From the NCBI RefSeq assembly GCF_014633365.1, contig NC_068352.1, positions 7,494,393 through 7,558,392 on the forward strand: a stretch of 64,000 nt of DNA. The letters are read 5' to 3'. The DNA is from Diospyros lotus. Lineage: Eukaryota; Streptophyta; Magnoliopsida; Ericales; Ebenaceae. Position numbers and translations under genes: made by a program. Under the pieces are notes generated by a model. It searched no databases and was not told the DNA's origin. It saw only the letters and a program-made list of their open reading frames with translations. This document shows positions 20,701-32,694 of the stretch, one piece after another; the first letter of the stretch is position 1; each line of letters opens with the position of its first letter.

Positions 20701-22412
20701 CAGTTTCTGTACTGAGACTGTATCCACCTTATGTTATGATGGTTTTAGTTTGTCCACACCTAGTACGTTATTCGATATCGTTCCGACCACCTCTTCTCGT
20801 GCTAGACACAGAGGTTTCCCGTATCACCCATACTTATGTCTCAATTTTTTGCGTGACTCTTATGCGTATTTAATTTCACAATGGTAGTAGAATTTATAAA
20901 GGAAACAGAAGAAAGAGATAGCAATGTGAAGTAGTAAAACTTGCTTCTCCAATTTAATCTCTACCCAGAAATCAGCCACCACCTCCAATAATGCTTGCCC
21001 AATTTCGTGCCACGTGGCGTTCAATTGGGTTGGCTGAGTAGTGTTAAGAGTTGACTCTTGCCTCGAAAGTCGACTCTCATGGGCAAGAGTCGACTCTCAT
21101 GGCCTGCTGGTCAACTTTTGACCAGCTATTCCCTGAGACGCTTTAGACACATGATATCGATGCCAAACACGACACTATAGGATGTGTGATTTTCTAGGTT
21201 CACTATCTGCTAGCAATCAGATAGCATCAGAACTCATTTCGGTACCGGCCAACACCTTGACCCATCACCAGAATATCTCGATGATGATCCAAGAGTTCTT
21301 GAAAAGTGCCTAGAAGTGGCTCAGGACAATATAGGTGGTAGTGAAGTCTCACTTCAAGTGAACCTATTATGATTAACGATTATTGTATGCTATAATTCTT
21401 CCATCACCTAACGTCTTGACTGAGTGAGAGCCTTAGAGTGATAAACTTACAAACTCAGTAACTGTGTTTGACCTCATCAATGTGACTAGATGACACTTTA
21501 AGAAACTCCTTTTCTGATAATCAATTTGCTCTAATTAGGGACTGTCATGTCACACTAACAATAGATCATATGGGACATTCACCCCATCAAATACCGACGA
21601 GGGCGACGGATCCTATCCCCAATGCTTGTCTCCACATACTAATAATACAGAACCACATACATGAACATTCCCAACTTCCAATTGGATGGTTCGGCTCATT
21701 AGCAAATCCCGCACACCAATACACAAAACAACCGTGTTAGTTCAAGTCTAAGCAACACACTATCACACCTGACAACTTGACCATTATGGACCATGCCAGA
21801 TGGTTAGTCATCGGCATCATATTTAGCTAGTTGTTCTTCAACAACCACCCACAGATCTACTAGCAACATTCCCATGTCATATGGCATGTGACACACCACC
21901 ATCCCATCAGTAATTTATACTAAATGAGGTAGTAACCCCCGTTCTAGTTCATACTTGATTAATCGGAATCCCCATCCAAAGAATCTAAGGACTATGAATA
22001 ATTTAAGACATTTTGTTACTAGAGAATCCTGTTACTCAGTCTCAACCCCTTGAAAATAAGATTTTCAAACAGAATATCTTAGGACTCATTCATGTCGTAA
22101 ACTGAAGAGCTCATAAATGAAGAAAAAATTGGCTTTTATTAAGATATACAAAGACACAATAAATGTGTTTAGTTACAAATCTATTAGACGTCATTCAAAT
22201 CTAACATTAGGGTACACAACAATAGGCCCCGGTATAGTTAAACATCATAGTACGCAATACGTATAGATTCCTTTTGGTTTTCTTATTTCTCATTCGTTTT
22301 ATTTGTTACATACATATTGATTTTGATTTGCAATGCATACCAATGTTAGCTTATTTTGTTTATTTGGTTTACTTGTTTACCCTTTGCTTTTACTAACAAG
22401 CTTAAAATTTAG
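17761..22412 (+). other. Rest of last intron of CslE copy A: degenerate repeat-derived DNA
   Basis: 4.65 kb leads up to the splice acceptor TTTAG at 22412. A minus-strand frame at 18493-18684 ends in REYKHEFEKFM, which resembles a worn retrotransposon gag. 18473-18480 (TGGGGCATTAC) looks like an LTR edge. There is a GA run at 19060-19080. 20900-22260 is non-coding and resembles an LTR-element leader, but I cannot assign it. No intact gene was found. Confidence 0.5.
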
Positions 22413-22967
22413 GTCTCAAGCCCATGGTTACTACCATTTGCGTACGTGACAATTTGCGTAAACATATACAGCGTGGTTGAGTTTCTATGGTGTCAAGGCA
22501 CAATCTTAGGATGGTGGAACGAACAAAGAATGTGGCTCTATAAGAGAACGACCTCCTATCTATATGCCTCTATTGATGTCATCTTAGGGTTACTTGGTCT
22601 TTCAACTACATCTTTTGTGGTCACAAATAAAGTGTTTGATCCAGATGTGTCCCAGAGATATAAGCAAGAGGTGATGGAGTTCGGAACCTCTATTCCCATG
22701 TTTACCATTTTGGCAACACTAGCTCTACTCAACTTATTCTCGTTGATCTGGGTAGTCAACAAAGTGTTACTCACAAAGGATGGGCTTATGCTTTGTAAGA
22801 CCATGGTTTTGCAGATTCTACTATGTAGCCTTCTTGTTGTCATTAATTTGCCACTATACCAAGCTCTTTTCCTCCGAAAGGATAAAGGTAATATGCCAAG
22901 CTCTATCACAACAAAATCAACCTTTTTAGCTCTCTTCATTTGTTCTTGTTTTGTGTTCTTGTACTAG
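22413..22967 (+). CDS. CSLE: Cellulose synthase-like E, copy A, last exon (C-terminus)
   Basis: The exon follows an AG acceptor (22411-22412) and encodes 184 residues beginning VSSPWLLPFAYV and ending at TAG (22965-22967). It corresponds to the C-terminal quarter of CslE, a family GT2 membrane glycosyltransferase of the cellulose synthase superfamily, probably Golgi-located; its polysaccharide product is not settled. Visible features are a membrane segment at the start, GWWNEQRMWLYKRTTSYL (the conserved GWWN-QR-W block), EVMEFGTSIPMF, then two or three hydrophobic spans and the end SCFVFLY. The phase fits exon 7 of copy B (ends LFPQ). The frame is intact. Upstream exons are outside the window, so integrity of the whole gene is unknown. 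The next gene downstream is its tandem copy at 33872. Confidence 0.93.
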   Translation, partial: VSSPWLLPFAYVTICVNIYSVVEFLWCQGTILGWWNEQRMWLYKRTTSYLYASIDVILGLLGLSTTSFVVTNKVFDPDVSQRYKQEVMEFGTSIPMFTILATLALLNLFSLIWVVNKVLLTKDGLMLCKTMVLQILLCSLLVVINLPLYQALFLRKDKGNMPSSITTKSTFLALFICSCFVFLY

Positions 22968-24235
22968 ATTTGATATTCAACTTAATATCCTTTAAGATTA
23001 TCTGAACCTTCATTCAACTTGGATACTTTATTGAATTTGGACAATTCTAACTACATTGCACGGTTAAGCAAAGTCTAAACTACAAGCTCCAAGTTGTACT
23101 TGCAGTACAAATATATATTTTGTGAAGCAAATGTTCAAATTGTCTTTTGAACTTTATTTTTAATCTCAATCTTAAGTTTTTTGTTTTAGTTATTTAAGTT
23201 ATTTGACTTTAAAATTGAAGTCAATATAATCTCATCAAAATTATTTCTTTACGTTATTGCATTCTGGTTCTCTTAATACTATAAAAACAATTACTAAATA
23301 GCAAAAAGAAAAAAAATGTATATCATATATGAAACCTGTATTCTAACTTTTTCCCAGCAAAAACAAGAACATGTATTCTAATTTTTAAAAGAATAATTAA
23401 TAAAAATAATATATAATTCATTAGAGGTAAATTTTTCACCTTGTAGTTGCAGAAAAGTTAGAAAATTCAATTTGGACAATTGTAATTATTTATAGCTTAA
23501 ATATTTTAATCAATTAAATTGTAGTACATTGATGTTTAGAGGGGGTTAAGCCCATTAACAAAGCCTACAAAGGTCGAGCTCAAAAGATAAACCCACCATT
23601 AACGAAGCCCATGAGAGTCAAGAAAATAGTAGGCCATGGGAGAAAATTTTAGGGGATCCTCTTGGGTAGAGGATCCTTGAGAGACTCTTAGAAAGCCATA
23701 GCACTAAGGCCTTTGAGAGAACTTGAAAAGTCTCCTAGAGAGCCTTATGCAGGGTACTTTCTTATAATAAAGATGTGTAAACATAACTTTATAATATTTC
23801 TTAAAAATTATGTAACTGATTATGATTAGCGGGATTCATGTCAAGAATCATTATTGTTAGACAACCTTTGCTTATATGGCATCACACACCAAGAGCAAGA
23901 GTGAATTGAGTGTTTTAAAAAATACTACTATTTTGAATAGTTTTTTTTTTAAACAATAATTAAAAAGAATGTTGAATTTTTTGTAAATGAGGTGTAATAT
24001 AATGAAAAATTTTGAGAAAATATAAAAGTGTAATAGACAAGAAAATTTTAAAGCAAATATCAATCTAATAGAATCGTTAGCTATCTTGCGAGTTTTCTAG
24101 CACACCGGCTAAGAAACAACAAAATGCAAGATTTAAAGAAATGGGAGATTAACTATCAACAAACCTTGATATTTTGAAAAACAAAAGATTTTTTTCGTTT
24201 TAAATTGAAAACAGTGTTGGAAAAATCGACAAATC
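22968..24235 (+). other. 3' flank of CslE copy A and AT-rich intergenic DNA
   Basis: This covers the 3' UTR region, without a clear polyadenylation signal that I can single out, then AT-rich spacer. 23540-23760 has phrases repeated in variant form (AAGCCCATTAACAAAGCC / CACCATTAACGAAGCCCATG), probably worn LTR DNA. No gene is seen. Confidence 0.4.
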
Positions 24236-24590
24236 AAGTAAGAAGGGAGATAGCGGCTGCCACGCACGCGTGGGTGTGGGCCGCGTGTGCGAGTGGATGA
24301 GGCTTCACATAGTGGCCAAGCCCACTCACTCTTGAGCAGGGCTCGCGGACAAGTCGTAGCTCGACCCAAAACGGGCGCGCATGAAGCGCAGCCCGATCCG
24401 TGGCGTGCGCTAGCACGTTGCCGAAGGACGGACATAGGCCCAACCCGCAATGTGCGTGAGCACACTGCACACAACGGATGTGAGCCCAGCTCACGTTGCA
24501 CGCACGCATGCCCTTCGACCGGAAGCCGCCCAATGACCTCTCCAGGGCGGTGCCTATTCTGCCGACAACTCCTGCGACGGGCATGGCGCT
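24236..24590. other. GC-rich island in AT-rich spacer
   Basis: About 350 bases of markedly GC-rich, CpG-rich sequence are open in several frames on both strands (for example 24287-24658 plus, 24133-24636 minus). The translations are low-information Arg/Ala/Cys/His-rich with no domain. It directly precedes CACTA-type subterminal repeats, so it may be cargo or interior of that element. Confidence 0.4.
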
Positions 24591-24818
24591 TTAAATTATT
24601 TTCTAAATTTAATTGCGATTTTTTTAAAATCATCATAAAATTTAATTTTAAAATTTAAAATTATTAAATTTTTCGACGATTTTTTAAAATCATCACAAAA
24701 TGTTGAAGAAACCACAACAAAAAACGTATTTTGCGGCGATTTATAAAACGCTCAAATACCATGTTTTGCGACAATTTTAAAAATCGTCGCAAAATATCAA
24801 TTTTTTTTTTTTGTAGTG
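24591..24818. mobile_element. 3' end of a CACTA (En/Spm)-type element
   Basis: The segment ends TTTTGTAGTG at 24818, the reverse complement of the CACTAC terminus. It contains repeated subterminal motifs of the type GCGATTTTTTAAAATC and TCGTCGCAAAAT in both orientations. No matching 5' CACTA end was found upstream, so it is a truncated copy. Confidence 0.65.
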
Positions 24819-26055
24819 TATTGATATGTTTGTATATGCCTCTCTTTGGAATCATCCTAAAGATATTGCATAAGTAGCTTGCGGAGCTCATGATGTGTGG
24901 CGGCATTAGTCAAAGGATAAGAGTAATGTATTCTAGATATGTTGTCTAATGTTTAAGTGTTAAACATCAAGTCAAGTTGTCTATTTGATATTTAGTATCA
25001 AATTCTTAAGGTTCTCAATGTTATAAAATTTAATGAAAGAATACTTGAAGAACTTATAATATTGAATGCATGTTATTTGATAAGCAAATCATTCAAATAT
25101 CTATAGGACTGTTGATTTCATGCAACATTTGGTAAAACTCCTGAAAGTTCATCTTCTTAGGCTGATAATCGAGTGATGGTTAATCACTTGAATAAGTATG
25201 AAGATGTATTTAAGTGGTGCTATCTTAAAGCATCTAGATATAGTTAGAACATTTCTTGAATGAATTTAAATGCTCCAAGCAATATTTTCTAGTATTGCTC
25301 ATGTTTAGGATAAGTGCATTTGAGTAATAGATCTCTAAAATTTTCATCTTTCAAATATCGCTCAAATTATGCATTAGATGTATATATGGCCGAGGGCTTA
25401 TAGAATAAGAAATCATGCATACTTTGTGTATATGTGTTCTTGAGAATAATTGATAAATCATGATGCTAGAATTAGAGCATCTTGATTGTTGTGTTTTAAC
25501 TTATGTGTGCTCTTGTCTTGATATATAAACAAGTTATCATAATGATCAAGTTAGAGTATCTTTGTGTTAATGATGTGCTCTGCTGAGGAACATATTTGCA
25601 ATGTTTTATATGTGTTATGTTAGTCAAGAAATAGTAAGATGCTTAACTTATGAATATTTTATGTGAATATGTTTCATAAAACATGTATGAATATGTATGC
25701 TGAATCTTTATGCTATATGTCGTGTGTTGATGCATTTTCATGATATGAAGGATCGAAACAACTTACCCTGATGAGTCTACGCGAACTTCTCAAGGGGTCA
25801 CCCATTCTTGAGTTTCCCTAGCTTAAACACGCTTAACTTGAGAGTTCTTTGCCTACATTTAGCCCAAAAGGTATCCAAATGATATTGTTTCCTTCCTTAC
25901 TTATCCTCGACATATACTATCATTCTTTAGGCTCTTGGGGTATTACATATAAATTTAGAAGAATGACTTTTGTTTGAATCTAGAAATAGGATTTTGAGTA
26001 ACATGTATTGTTCTCAACTTGTTATCAAAAGCCATGTGTTGTAAAATATCTCATT
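24819..26055. other. AT-rich intergenic spacer
   Basis: I see no gene, repeat pair or terminal motif in this 1.2 kb. Confidence 0.4.
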
Positions 26056-27861
26056 TGTTAGAACAGTAGGTTCTATGACACACACCAAGAGGGGGGTGAA
26101 TTGGTTATTTTAAAAAAACTTAATTGATAGAACTTTGAAATCCTTTTGATTGAAAATAAATAACTCAATGCGCGTAAGGATAATGAAATGCTAGTAGTGA
26201 TAAACAAATAAAAAGAAACATAAGCAAGAGAGAACACAAAGATTTATAGTGGTTCGGCTTAACCCAAGCCTAATCCACTACCTTAGCTCCTCACTAAGGA
26301 TTTTTCAAACCATCCACTATCAATCCCCTACTCAACCCGAGTAGGTCCTCTAGTCCGAGACTAGGAATTACAACCTCCCACTCAAATGGGCCCTCTAGCT
26401 ACACAAGCTAGGAAAATAACAACGATACAAATGAAAGAAAGAAGCTAAGAGTTAACACTCTTAGTTACAAGTTCTCTCACAATGAAAACTAAGCTTAAGA
26501 ATAGATTTACAATGATAGAACAAAGCCTTGCATAGAAAAATATAACAATGAAAGCACAGAGAACACTGTAAGCACGAATAAAATGATTTGTAATATTTAG
26601 ATCATCTCGTTTCCGTCCATTAGCCTTCTCTTGATCATCCATGACATGTATATATAAGTGTCCCACAAAGTTGAAAAGAAATATAGTCGTTTGGAGCCGT
26701 TGGGATTTGAAAAAATGGCCGTTGGAAGCTTTCTGCAAAACACATAGTCGACAGAGAAAATAGGTTAGTCGACTATTTTATCAAATAAAACTAGCCATAG
26801 TCGACAGACAGAAAAGTATAATCGATTATCTTATAACACAAAAATCCCATAGTCGACAGATGTGAAAATGTGAAGAAAATTTTGAATTTATAGAACAAAA
26901 ATAGTCGACAGATGAAATAGCATAGTCGACTATCCTTTCACAATAGTCGACAGACACAAAAATAGTCGACAGATGCAAGATATAGTCGACAGACTAAATA
27001 AGCATAATCGACTATCCTTATGCATAGTCGACAAATTAAAGCACACAGTCGACAGATGAAGAAGATTTTCAACAGAATGAATTTTGAAAACATTACAACA
27101 TATTTACCTTTTATATTTTACCTTGTTTAATTTAACAGATGAAGTAAATGTCCTCATTTTGTTTAATTTATATTTTACCTTCCATTTACTTTAATACATA
27201 AATGTAAATAAGAAAGTATCCCCATTTGGATTCAATAAAAATATCAAAAAAATCAAAATCCATAAGAATAAAAAAGTAGAATTTGGATTTTAGTAGGAAC
27301 TTAAGATTTTGCGATTTTACCACCTCTAAAATATACACTTTCTATTTCTTGAAAAATTCGTTAAAAATCATTTTATCACTAATGAATGTTAACTATTGAA
27401 TTACCGGGAGTTAGTTTTCTAAAACTAAAACATTTTTATATATGTCTCTTTATAAGGTGCTAGTCTTCCAGACTTAGAAAAAATATTGAAACGTTATCAA
27501 AATGAGTTTCAAGATATGATGCATGAACTAAAGGATTTTTCATACGATTAAGTTTCAAGCCAAAACCTTTCATGCACGTTTCAAAATATGAAAGGTTATT
27601 TTAAAGTATGAGATTAACATAAATGATTTTTCATACTTAAGATTGGATTTTCATCAAACACATATATGTTAAAGATGGTCTTTTGCCTTAGAACAATTTT
27701 AGCTCTATGTTGACCAACAACTTCAAAGCTAATTTGAAAATCATTTTAACAAAGCATTTGAAATTGATTTTTGTTAAAAACCATAGACTTGACTCATGAC
27801 TCAGGGATAAAACAAGGTATTGTTTTTCATTATCAAAACTGAACACAAGAGTAGAACATCA
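26056..27861. mobile_element. Solo LTR of a Sirevirus-type Copia element
   Basis: It starts TGTTAGAACAG and ends AACATCA, with a perfect TCATT duplication (26051-26055 and 27862-27866). It aligns with the LTR of the element at 37061: the GACACACACCAAGAGGGGGG block, the AACCCGAGTAGGTCCTCTAG block, the AGTCGAC array (26745-27055) and the end AAGAGTAGAACATCA. There are no internal coding regions. The 1.8 kb length exceeds the 1.43 kb related LTR because of extra AT-rich sequence after the array. Confidence 0.85.
26745..27055. repeat. AGTCGAC palindrome array in the solo LTR
   Basis: About 13 copies of TAGTCGACAGA or TAGTCGACTAT (a few with a base change) are spaced some 15-40 bases apart. The same two forms recur in the LTRs at 37755-38130 and 46118-46495. 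Confidence 0.85.
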
Positions 27862-28522
27862 TCATTATCTTGGCTCCTCAAAGGGTCTTTATGTAACCTA
27901 GTGAATGTGATTGGAAAGTTTGTTTTATTCAACTTTCACAAACATCACCTATGTTTAAGGTTTATATATGTTGAGAAAATTGAGTTTTATATTTAAGCTT
28001 ATTGTTTATGATATTTAGATGTTGATGAGAAACTTGTGCTTCATATATTAATTATTTGTTTTTCTCATTTAGTTGTTGTTATCAAGTAAAAAATTGTTTT
28101 GATATTATTCAAAACAATATATATTGTTTGATTGATAATCAACTAAGAGTTGTGCATAATCAAGTATATCCTTGCATTAGTCGAGTGTATTGGTTCCTTA
28201 GTTGAGTATGATTATTTATAAGGGTTTAATCGAGTATTTTTTAGAGCAATCAAGTATATGTTGATGGATAATCGACTATTAGTGAGTGATTGATGAAGAT
28301 TTTCTGCAAGTGTACGGATCACACAAGTAATAAAGTAGTGAGTAGAATATCATTCCCACGAGGGTCGGGTGATAATTACCAAAATTATATTGACTCAAAT
28401 GTTATTTAAATAATTTATTAAAGAGAATTAATTTAAGAAAAAAAATAATAACACTTAAAGTAAATATAGAGAGTTTCAAGATTTGGAGAGCACTAGGGTA
28501 TTTTGATTTCACCTAATTAATC

Positions 28523-28894
28523 TAATTTAATTTAAATGGTTGATAATCCAAATTTAATTATTCATGCAATGATAATTAATCACAGAAGTCAAATTTTTAC
28601 TTCCATTCCAATTATATTCTTGTGGTATTTATTATCTAGATCAAGTTAATTTAATTTAAATGGTTGATAATCTAAATTTAATTATTCATGCAATCATAAT
28701 TAACCACACAAGTCAAATTTTTACTTTCGTTCCAATTATATTCTTGTTGTGTTTATTATCTAGATCAAGTTAATTTAATTTAAATGGTTGATAATCTAAA
28801 TTTAATTATTCATGCAATGATAATTAACCACACAAGTCAAATTTTTACTTCCGTTCCAATTATATTCTTGTGGTGTTTATTATCTATATCAAGT
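28523..28894. repeat. Tandem repeat, 3 x 124 bp
   Basis: Three consecutive units each begin TAATTTAATTTAAATGG (28523, 28647, 28771) and contain ATTCATGCAATGATAATTAA and TTCCAATTATATTCTTGTGG. They differ at a few positions only. The interior is AT-rich and non-coding. Confidence 0.9.
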
Positions 28895-29520
28895 TATAGA
28901 TTTTTCTTTTCGGTCAAAATCTATATCAACATATCAATTAAATATTGGCCAAGTATTTGATAGCATTAACTATAATAATAAACACTTGTATGAATAAAGA
29001 AAATCAATCCATAAAAATTAAATTATCATAATTAGACTAAATCAAAACACCCTAATTATAGAGTTTAGTTCATATTACAAATGATGTAATCAATAACAAA
29101 ACAAATGAACATAAATATAGAATTTAAAAGAAATAAAAGAAGAGAATAAAACTCTTTTGATGTGTAGGATTTCCTTCTTCAAAAAATGTTGTCATCAATT
29201 CTTGAAAAAGTCTTTCGCCAAGAGTGTTTCAATTCTCCAATCCTTCAAGTTCTCTCACCTCCGACTCTCTCAATTTTTTAGCATTCATTCTCTATTTATA
29301 CTCATTCATTTCTTATTTTCCCTAATTTTCTCCTTAAAACATGAGATACCCTACCTCCATGTTTTCCTCTGCATATTTCATGCCACCCATGTCCACTCAA
29401 AAGTTTAGGTCCCATGCTCAATACAAAATAATCCCTTAAAATATCAAGAATTATAATTTAGGAATTTTTGTAAGATATGAGCTTAATTTAATTAGACTTT
29501 TGGGCTAGGCTTCTTAGGTC

Positions 29521-30124
29521 CAATTGGGCCTAATTCTTCATGAAATAGGAAGCCCAAATAATCCTTAAAAAGCCTTTTATTCCATCTACAAGTCAACCCA
29601 ACCTGGAGAAAATGGAATGCAAAATTCGTAGGTAATGCTGAATTTTTGACAACTTTGACATTCTGTCACTCCAACAGCCATAGCTTTCTGCAAAAAATTT
29701 GAATTTATGCATCGTTTGAAGCGTAGAAAAGTAGACATATAGAGCTCTCACATATATTTTTTTTCAATTTTTTTTGACATTCCAATTGGTAGAATTTTTA
29801 TTTTTAATCGGACCATTGGGTAGTGAAAATCCACAACTTTTGCTCTTCTTTCTCACTTTTCCTTCAAATCCTATCAACATGATAAATTATCTAAAATTAA
29901 TATAGAAAATATATATAACAATAAGAATTAAGCATAAAATTAAGTAATAATGGTATAGAAAATATGTAAAAAATATTAGCACATAAGTGATAATTGACTA
30001 TGATATGCAAGCTCTTTGTATTTCAAGTTTAATCAAGTTGCTGAAGAGTAAACTCGAGTATTTGATGGGCTTACTTGAGTATTTGAAGTATAATAAAGTG
30101 CTAATAAAATATACTCGAGTATAG
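29521..30124. repeat. 0.6 kb segment duplicated at 31718-32333
   Basis: It starts CAATTGGGCCTAATTCTTC and is followed by the same order of phrases in both copies (for example GCATCGTTTGAAGCGTAGAA). Both contain the LTR-like TTTCTGCAAAAAATTTGAAT phrase. The left copy continues into AGCTTATATAATCG, while the right copy stops at a CACTA terminus. Confidence 0.85.
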
Positions 30125-30850
30125 AGCTTATATAATCGAGTATAGACTTTCATTAGTCAAGTGTAAGCTTGAGTTAGTCGAGTGAATGGCTGTTGAACTC
30201 AAATATATAACCATTAAACTAGTTGTTGCACGTGCTTTTAAGGCACAGATTGAACCGTTTAGGCTCCAGAAAAGCTTTAAATATTCTATAAATAATTAAG
30301 CATGATATTTAAATATTCTAATGATTATTATATGGATAAAGAAAGCTATCGTTGCATATTTATTTATCTTTTGACAACATTTATAAAATGAGATGAAGTT
30401 GAAGATAAAGGCTATCGTTCTTAAATTATTCCAACTGAATTAAGCCAAAGAAATTTTTCAACATTTCATCTTCAAATAGAAAAAGAGAGAAGGAGTGCTT
30501 ACATTTTGTTTATTCTTTCTCTCTTTTTAGTGTGAAAAACATTTTTTGTACTTAATCTCAAATCTTGTGAGAGCATCTCTAGTTGGTTTCAAATTGTAAA
30601 CTTCTTATATCTTATTGTAGTTACACCTGATCCCTAAAAGGCAAGAAGTTGTGCTTGATCCTTTGAAAAAACAATAGGTTATGCCAGATCCTATAAAAGG
30701 TAGTTTGAAAAAACAATAGGTTATGCCAAATCCTATAAAAGGTAGTGGTTTTGGTTGAACCTTTAAAAATCGATTGAGAATTGAGAACTGATATGTAAAA
30801 ACTTTTTTGTTGAGAATTGAATTTTATTTTTATTCAACTTCATTAATACT

Positions 30851-31568
30851 TTTAGTTTAAAAAAATATTTTTCAAGATAAATCAGATAATTAAATGCTTT
30901 TATGAAATTATATATTACTTTTTATAAGAATTTTTAATTTTATAATGTAAAATGCATTCTTGTCAATTGTTTATATTTTCTTTTCCATTGCATATAAATC
31001 AATGTGTTCAAAATATGGGGATGGAATGAAATGAACATTCCATTCTTGCCTTGTACCAAGCATGCAGATGGAATGAAATAACCATTCCATTCCCATGTCG
31101 TTTCCGTTTCCGTTTCCGTTTCCGTTTCCGTTTCCCTTTCTGTCACCCTCCATTCAACCTAACCAAACAAGGAGGGTGGTATTTCTTCACCAAAGCCATT
31201 ATGTCCTACTTAGTTATATCCTTTAACAAAATAGCCAATTTAGATACTACATCCATGGTACTAGGTTTGACCCACCGAGCTTATGGGTAGTGGCTCCCAG
31301 CTTGATCAAGTGGGAAGACATTTCATGTACTGTGTTGCCCACCCTTGGCCTTTTTAAAGGACAAATGAAAGAATTAGAAGTAGAGTTGGACAAAGTGTTC
31401 GAGCTAGTACACATTCTAATCTAGAGAAAGGGTTTTAGGAATTGGTAATGGAGGAAAACATACCAGTCCAATAAGAGAAAGCTAATGGTCTAACAAGAGA
31501 TAGGAAGAAGATACCGGTTGAGCAACCAGGGAAAATAAACCTGAGTTGCAAGAAACTTGTTGCATGTT
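30851..31568. other. Intergenic spacer with GGAATG-rich repeat
   Basis: 30950-31190 contains inverted GGAATGGAA / CATTCCATTC phrases and (GTTTCC)6 at 31099-31137, probably part of a small MITE. 31300-31560 has short open stretches without homology. No gene is supported. Confidence 0.4.
31099..31137. repeat. (GTTTCC)n microsatellite
   Basis: Six uninterrupted GTTTCC units give spurious Arg-Phe and Gly-Asn repeat ORFs on the two strands. Confidence 0.95.
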
Positions 31569-31700
31569 CACTACAAAAAAAAAAAATGACATTTAACGGC
31601 GTTTTTTTCTTCTTTTTTTTTTTTTTACATTTAGCGGCGGTTAAACCACTGGAATAACTGCCGCTAAGTCATATTTTTTGCAATGGTTTCAAAACTGCCT
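31569..31700. mobile_element. Truncated 5' end of a CACTA-type element
   Basis: CACTACAAAAAAA starts at 31569 and is followed by subterminal motifs (TTAACGGCG, TTAGCGGCGGTTAA, AACTGCCGCTAAG). It is cut off before the duplicated 31718 segment. Confidence 0.65.
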
Positions 31701-31717
31701 TTTAATAAATTTTCAAG

Positions 31718-32333
31718 CAATTGGGCCTAATTCTTCATGAAATAGGAAGCCCAAATAATCCTTAAAAGGCCTCTTATTCCATCTACAAGTCAACCCAACT
31801 TGGAGAAAATGGAATGCAAAATTCGTAGGTGATGCTGAATTTTTGACAGCTTTGACCTTCTATCACTCCAATAGCCATAGCTTTCTGTAAAAAATTTGAA
31901 TTTACGCATCGTTTGAAGCGTAGAAAAGTAGACATATAGAGCTCTCACATATATTTTTTTTTCAAATTTTTTTGACATTCCAATTGATACAACTTTTATT
32001 TTTAATCGGACCATTGGGTAGCGAAAATCCATAACTTTTGCTCTTCTTTCTCATTTTTCCTTCAAATCCTTTCAACATGATAAATTATCTAAAATTAATA
32101 TAGAAAATATATATAAGCATAAGAATTAAGCATAAAATCAAGTAATAATGGTATAGAAAATATGTAAAAAAATATTAGCACATAAGTGATAATTGACTAT
32201 GATATGCAAGCTCTTTGTATTTCAAGTTTAATCAAGTTGCCGAAGAGTAAACTCGAGTGCTTGATGGGCTTACTTGAGTATTTGAAGTATAATAAAGTGC
32301 TAACAAAATATACTTGAGTATAGACACTACAAA
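31718..32333. repeat. Right copy of the 0.6 kb duplication
   Basis: It matches 29521-30124 closely and lies between two CACTA-type 5' ends. The match ends one base before CACTAC at 32335. Confidence 0.85.
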
Positions 32334-32334
32334 A

Positions 32335-32694
32335 AAAATGATTTTTTGCGGCGGTTCAGAAAATCGCCGCAAAACATCGTATTTTGTGGCGGTTTGCAAA
32401 CCACCGCAAAAGACGTTTTTTGCGGCGGTTTCCAAAAGCTGTCGCAAAATTCACTAAGACATTTAATTTTTCAGCGGTTTTAAAAAACCGCCTAAATTGG
32501 GACTAAATTAACAAAATAATTAAAAAATTAAATTAAATTTCGTGACGGTTTCTTACAAATCATCGCTAAATTAAAAAATAATTAAATAATTAAATAACAT
32601 TTGCGGCGATTTTTTGAAACCGTCGCAAAATTTGTTAAAAATTTTAATTTAGCGACGATTTTTGAGAAACCGTCGTTAAAAATTCAATGAACCA
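32335..32694. mobile_element. Second truncated 5' end of a CACTA-type element
   Basis: CACTACAAAAAAAATG is followed by many subterminal repeats of the TTTGCGGCGGTTT and ATCGCCGCAAAAC type in both orientations, fading to GACGGTTTC / GTCGCTAAATT variants. No GTAGTG 3' end is seen downstream. Confidence 0.75.

Larger units (their letters stand above)
27968..30850. mobile_element. Remnant of another Sirevirus-like LTR, interrupted near 28290-30000
   Basis: From TGTTGAGAAAATTGAG there are scattered TCGAGTAT / AATCGAGTAT phrases at 28140-28280 and again at 30050-30190. They are separated by unrelated DNA that looks like the 3' part of a Ty3-type element (the phrase GCAAGTGTACGGATCACAC at 28307, then 28523-28894 and 29521-30000). 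The end, with CTGATCCCTAAAAGGCAAG and repeated GTTATGCCAGATCC phrases, resembles the U5 part of Sirevirus LTRs. Boundaries are tentative. Confidence 0.4.

Noticed and set aside
22556..22939. 127-codon minus-strand ORF
   Set aside because: Antisense shadow of the CslE last exon.
24133..24658. Three overlapping ORFs on both strands
   Set aside because: They are explained by the stop-poor GC-rich island; there is no domain and the ends run into CACTA subterminal repeats.
30940..31290. Arg-Phe and Glu-Thr/Gly-Asn repeat proteins
   Set aside because: Products of the (GTTTCC)n microsatellite.
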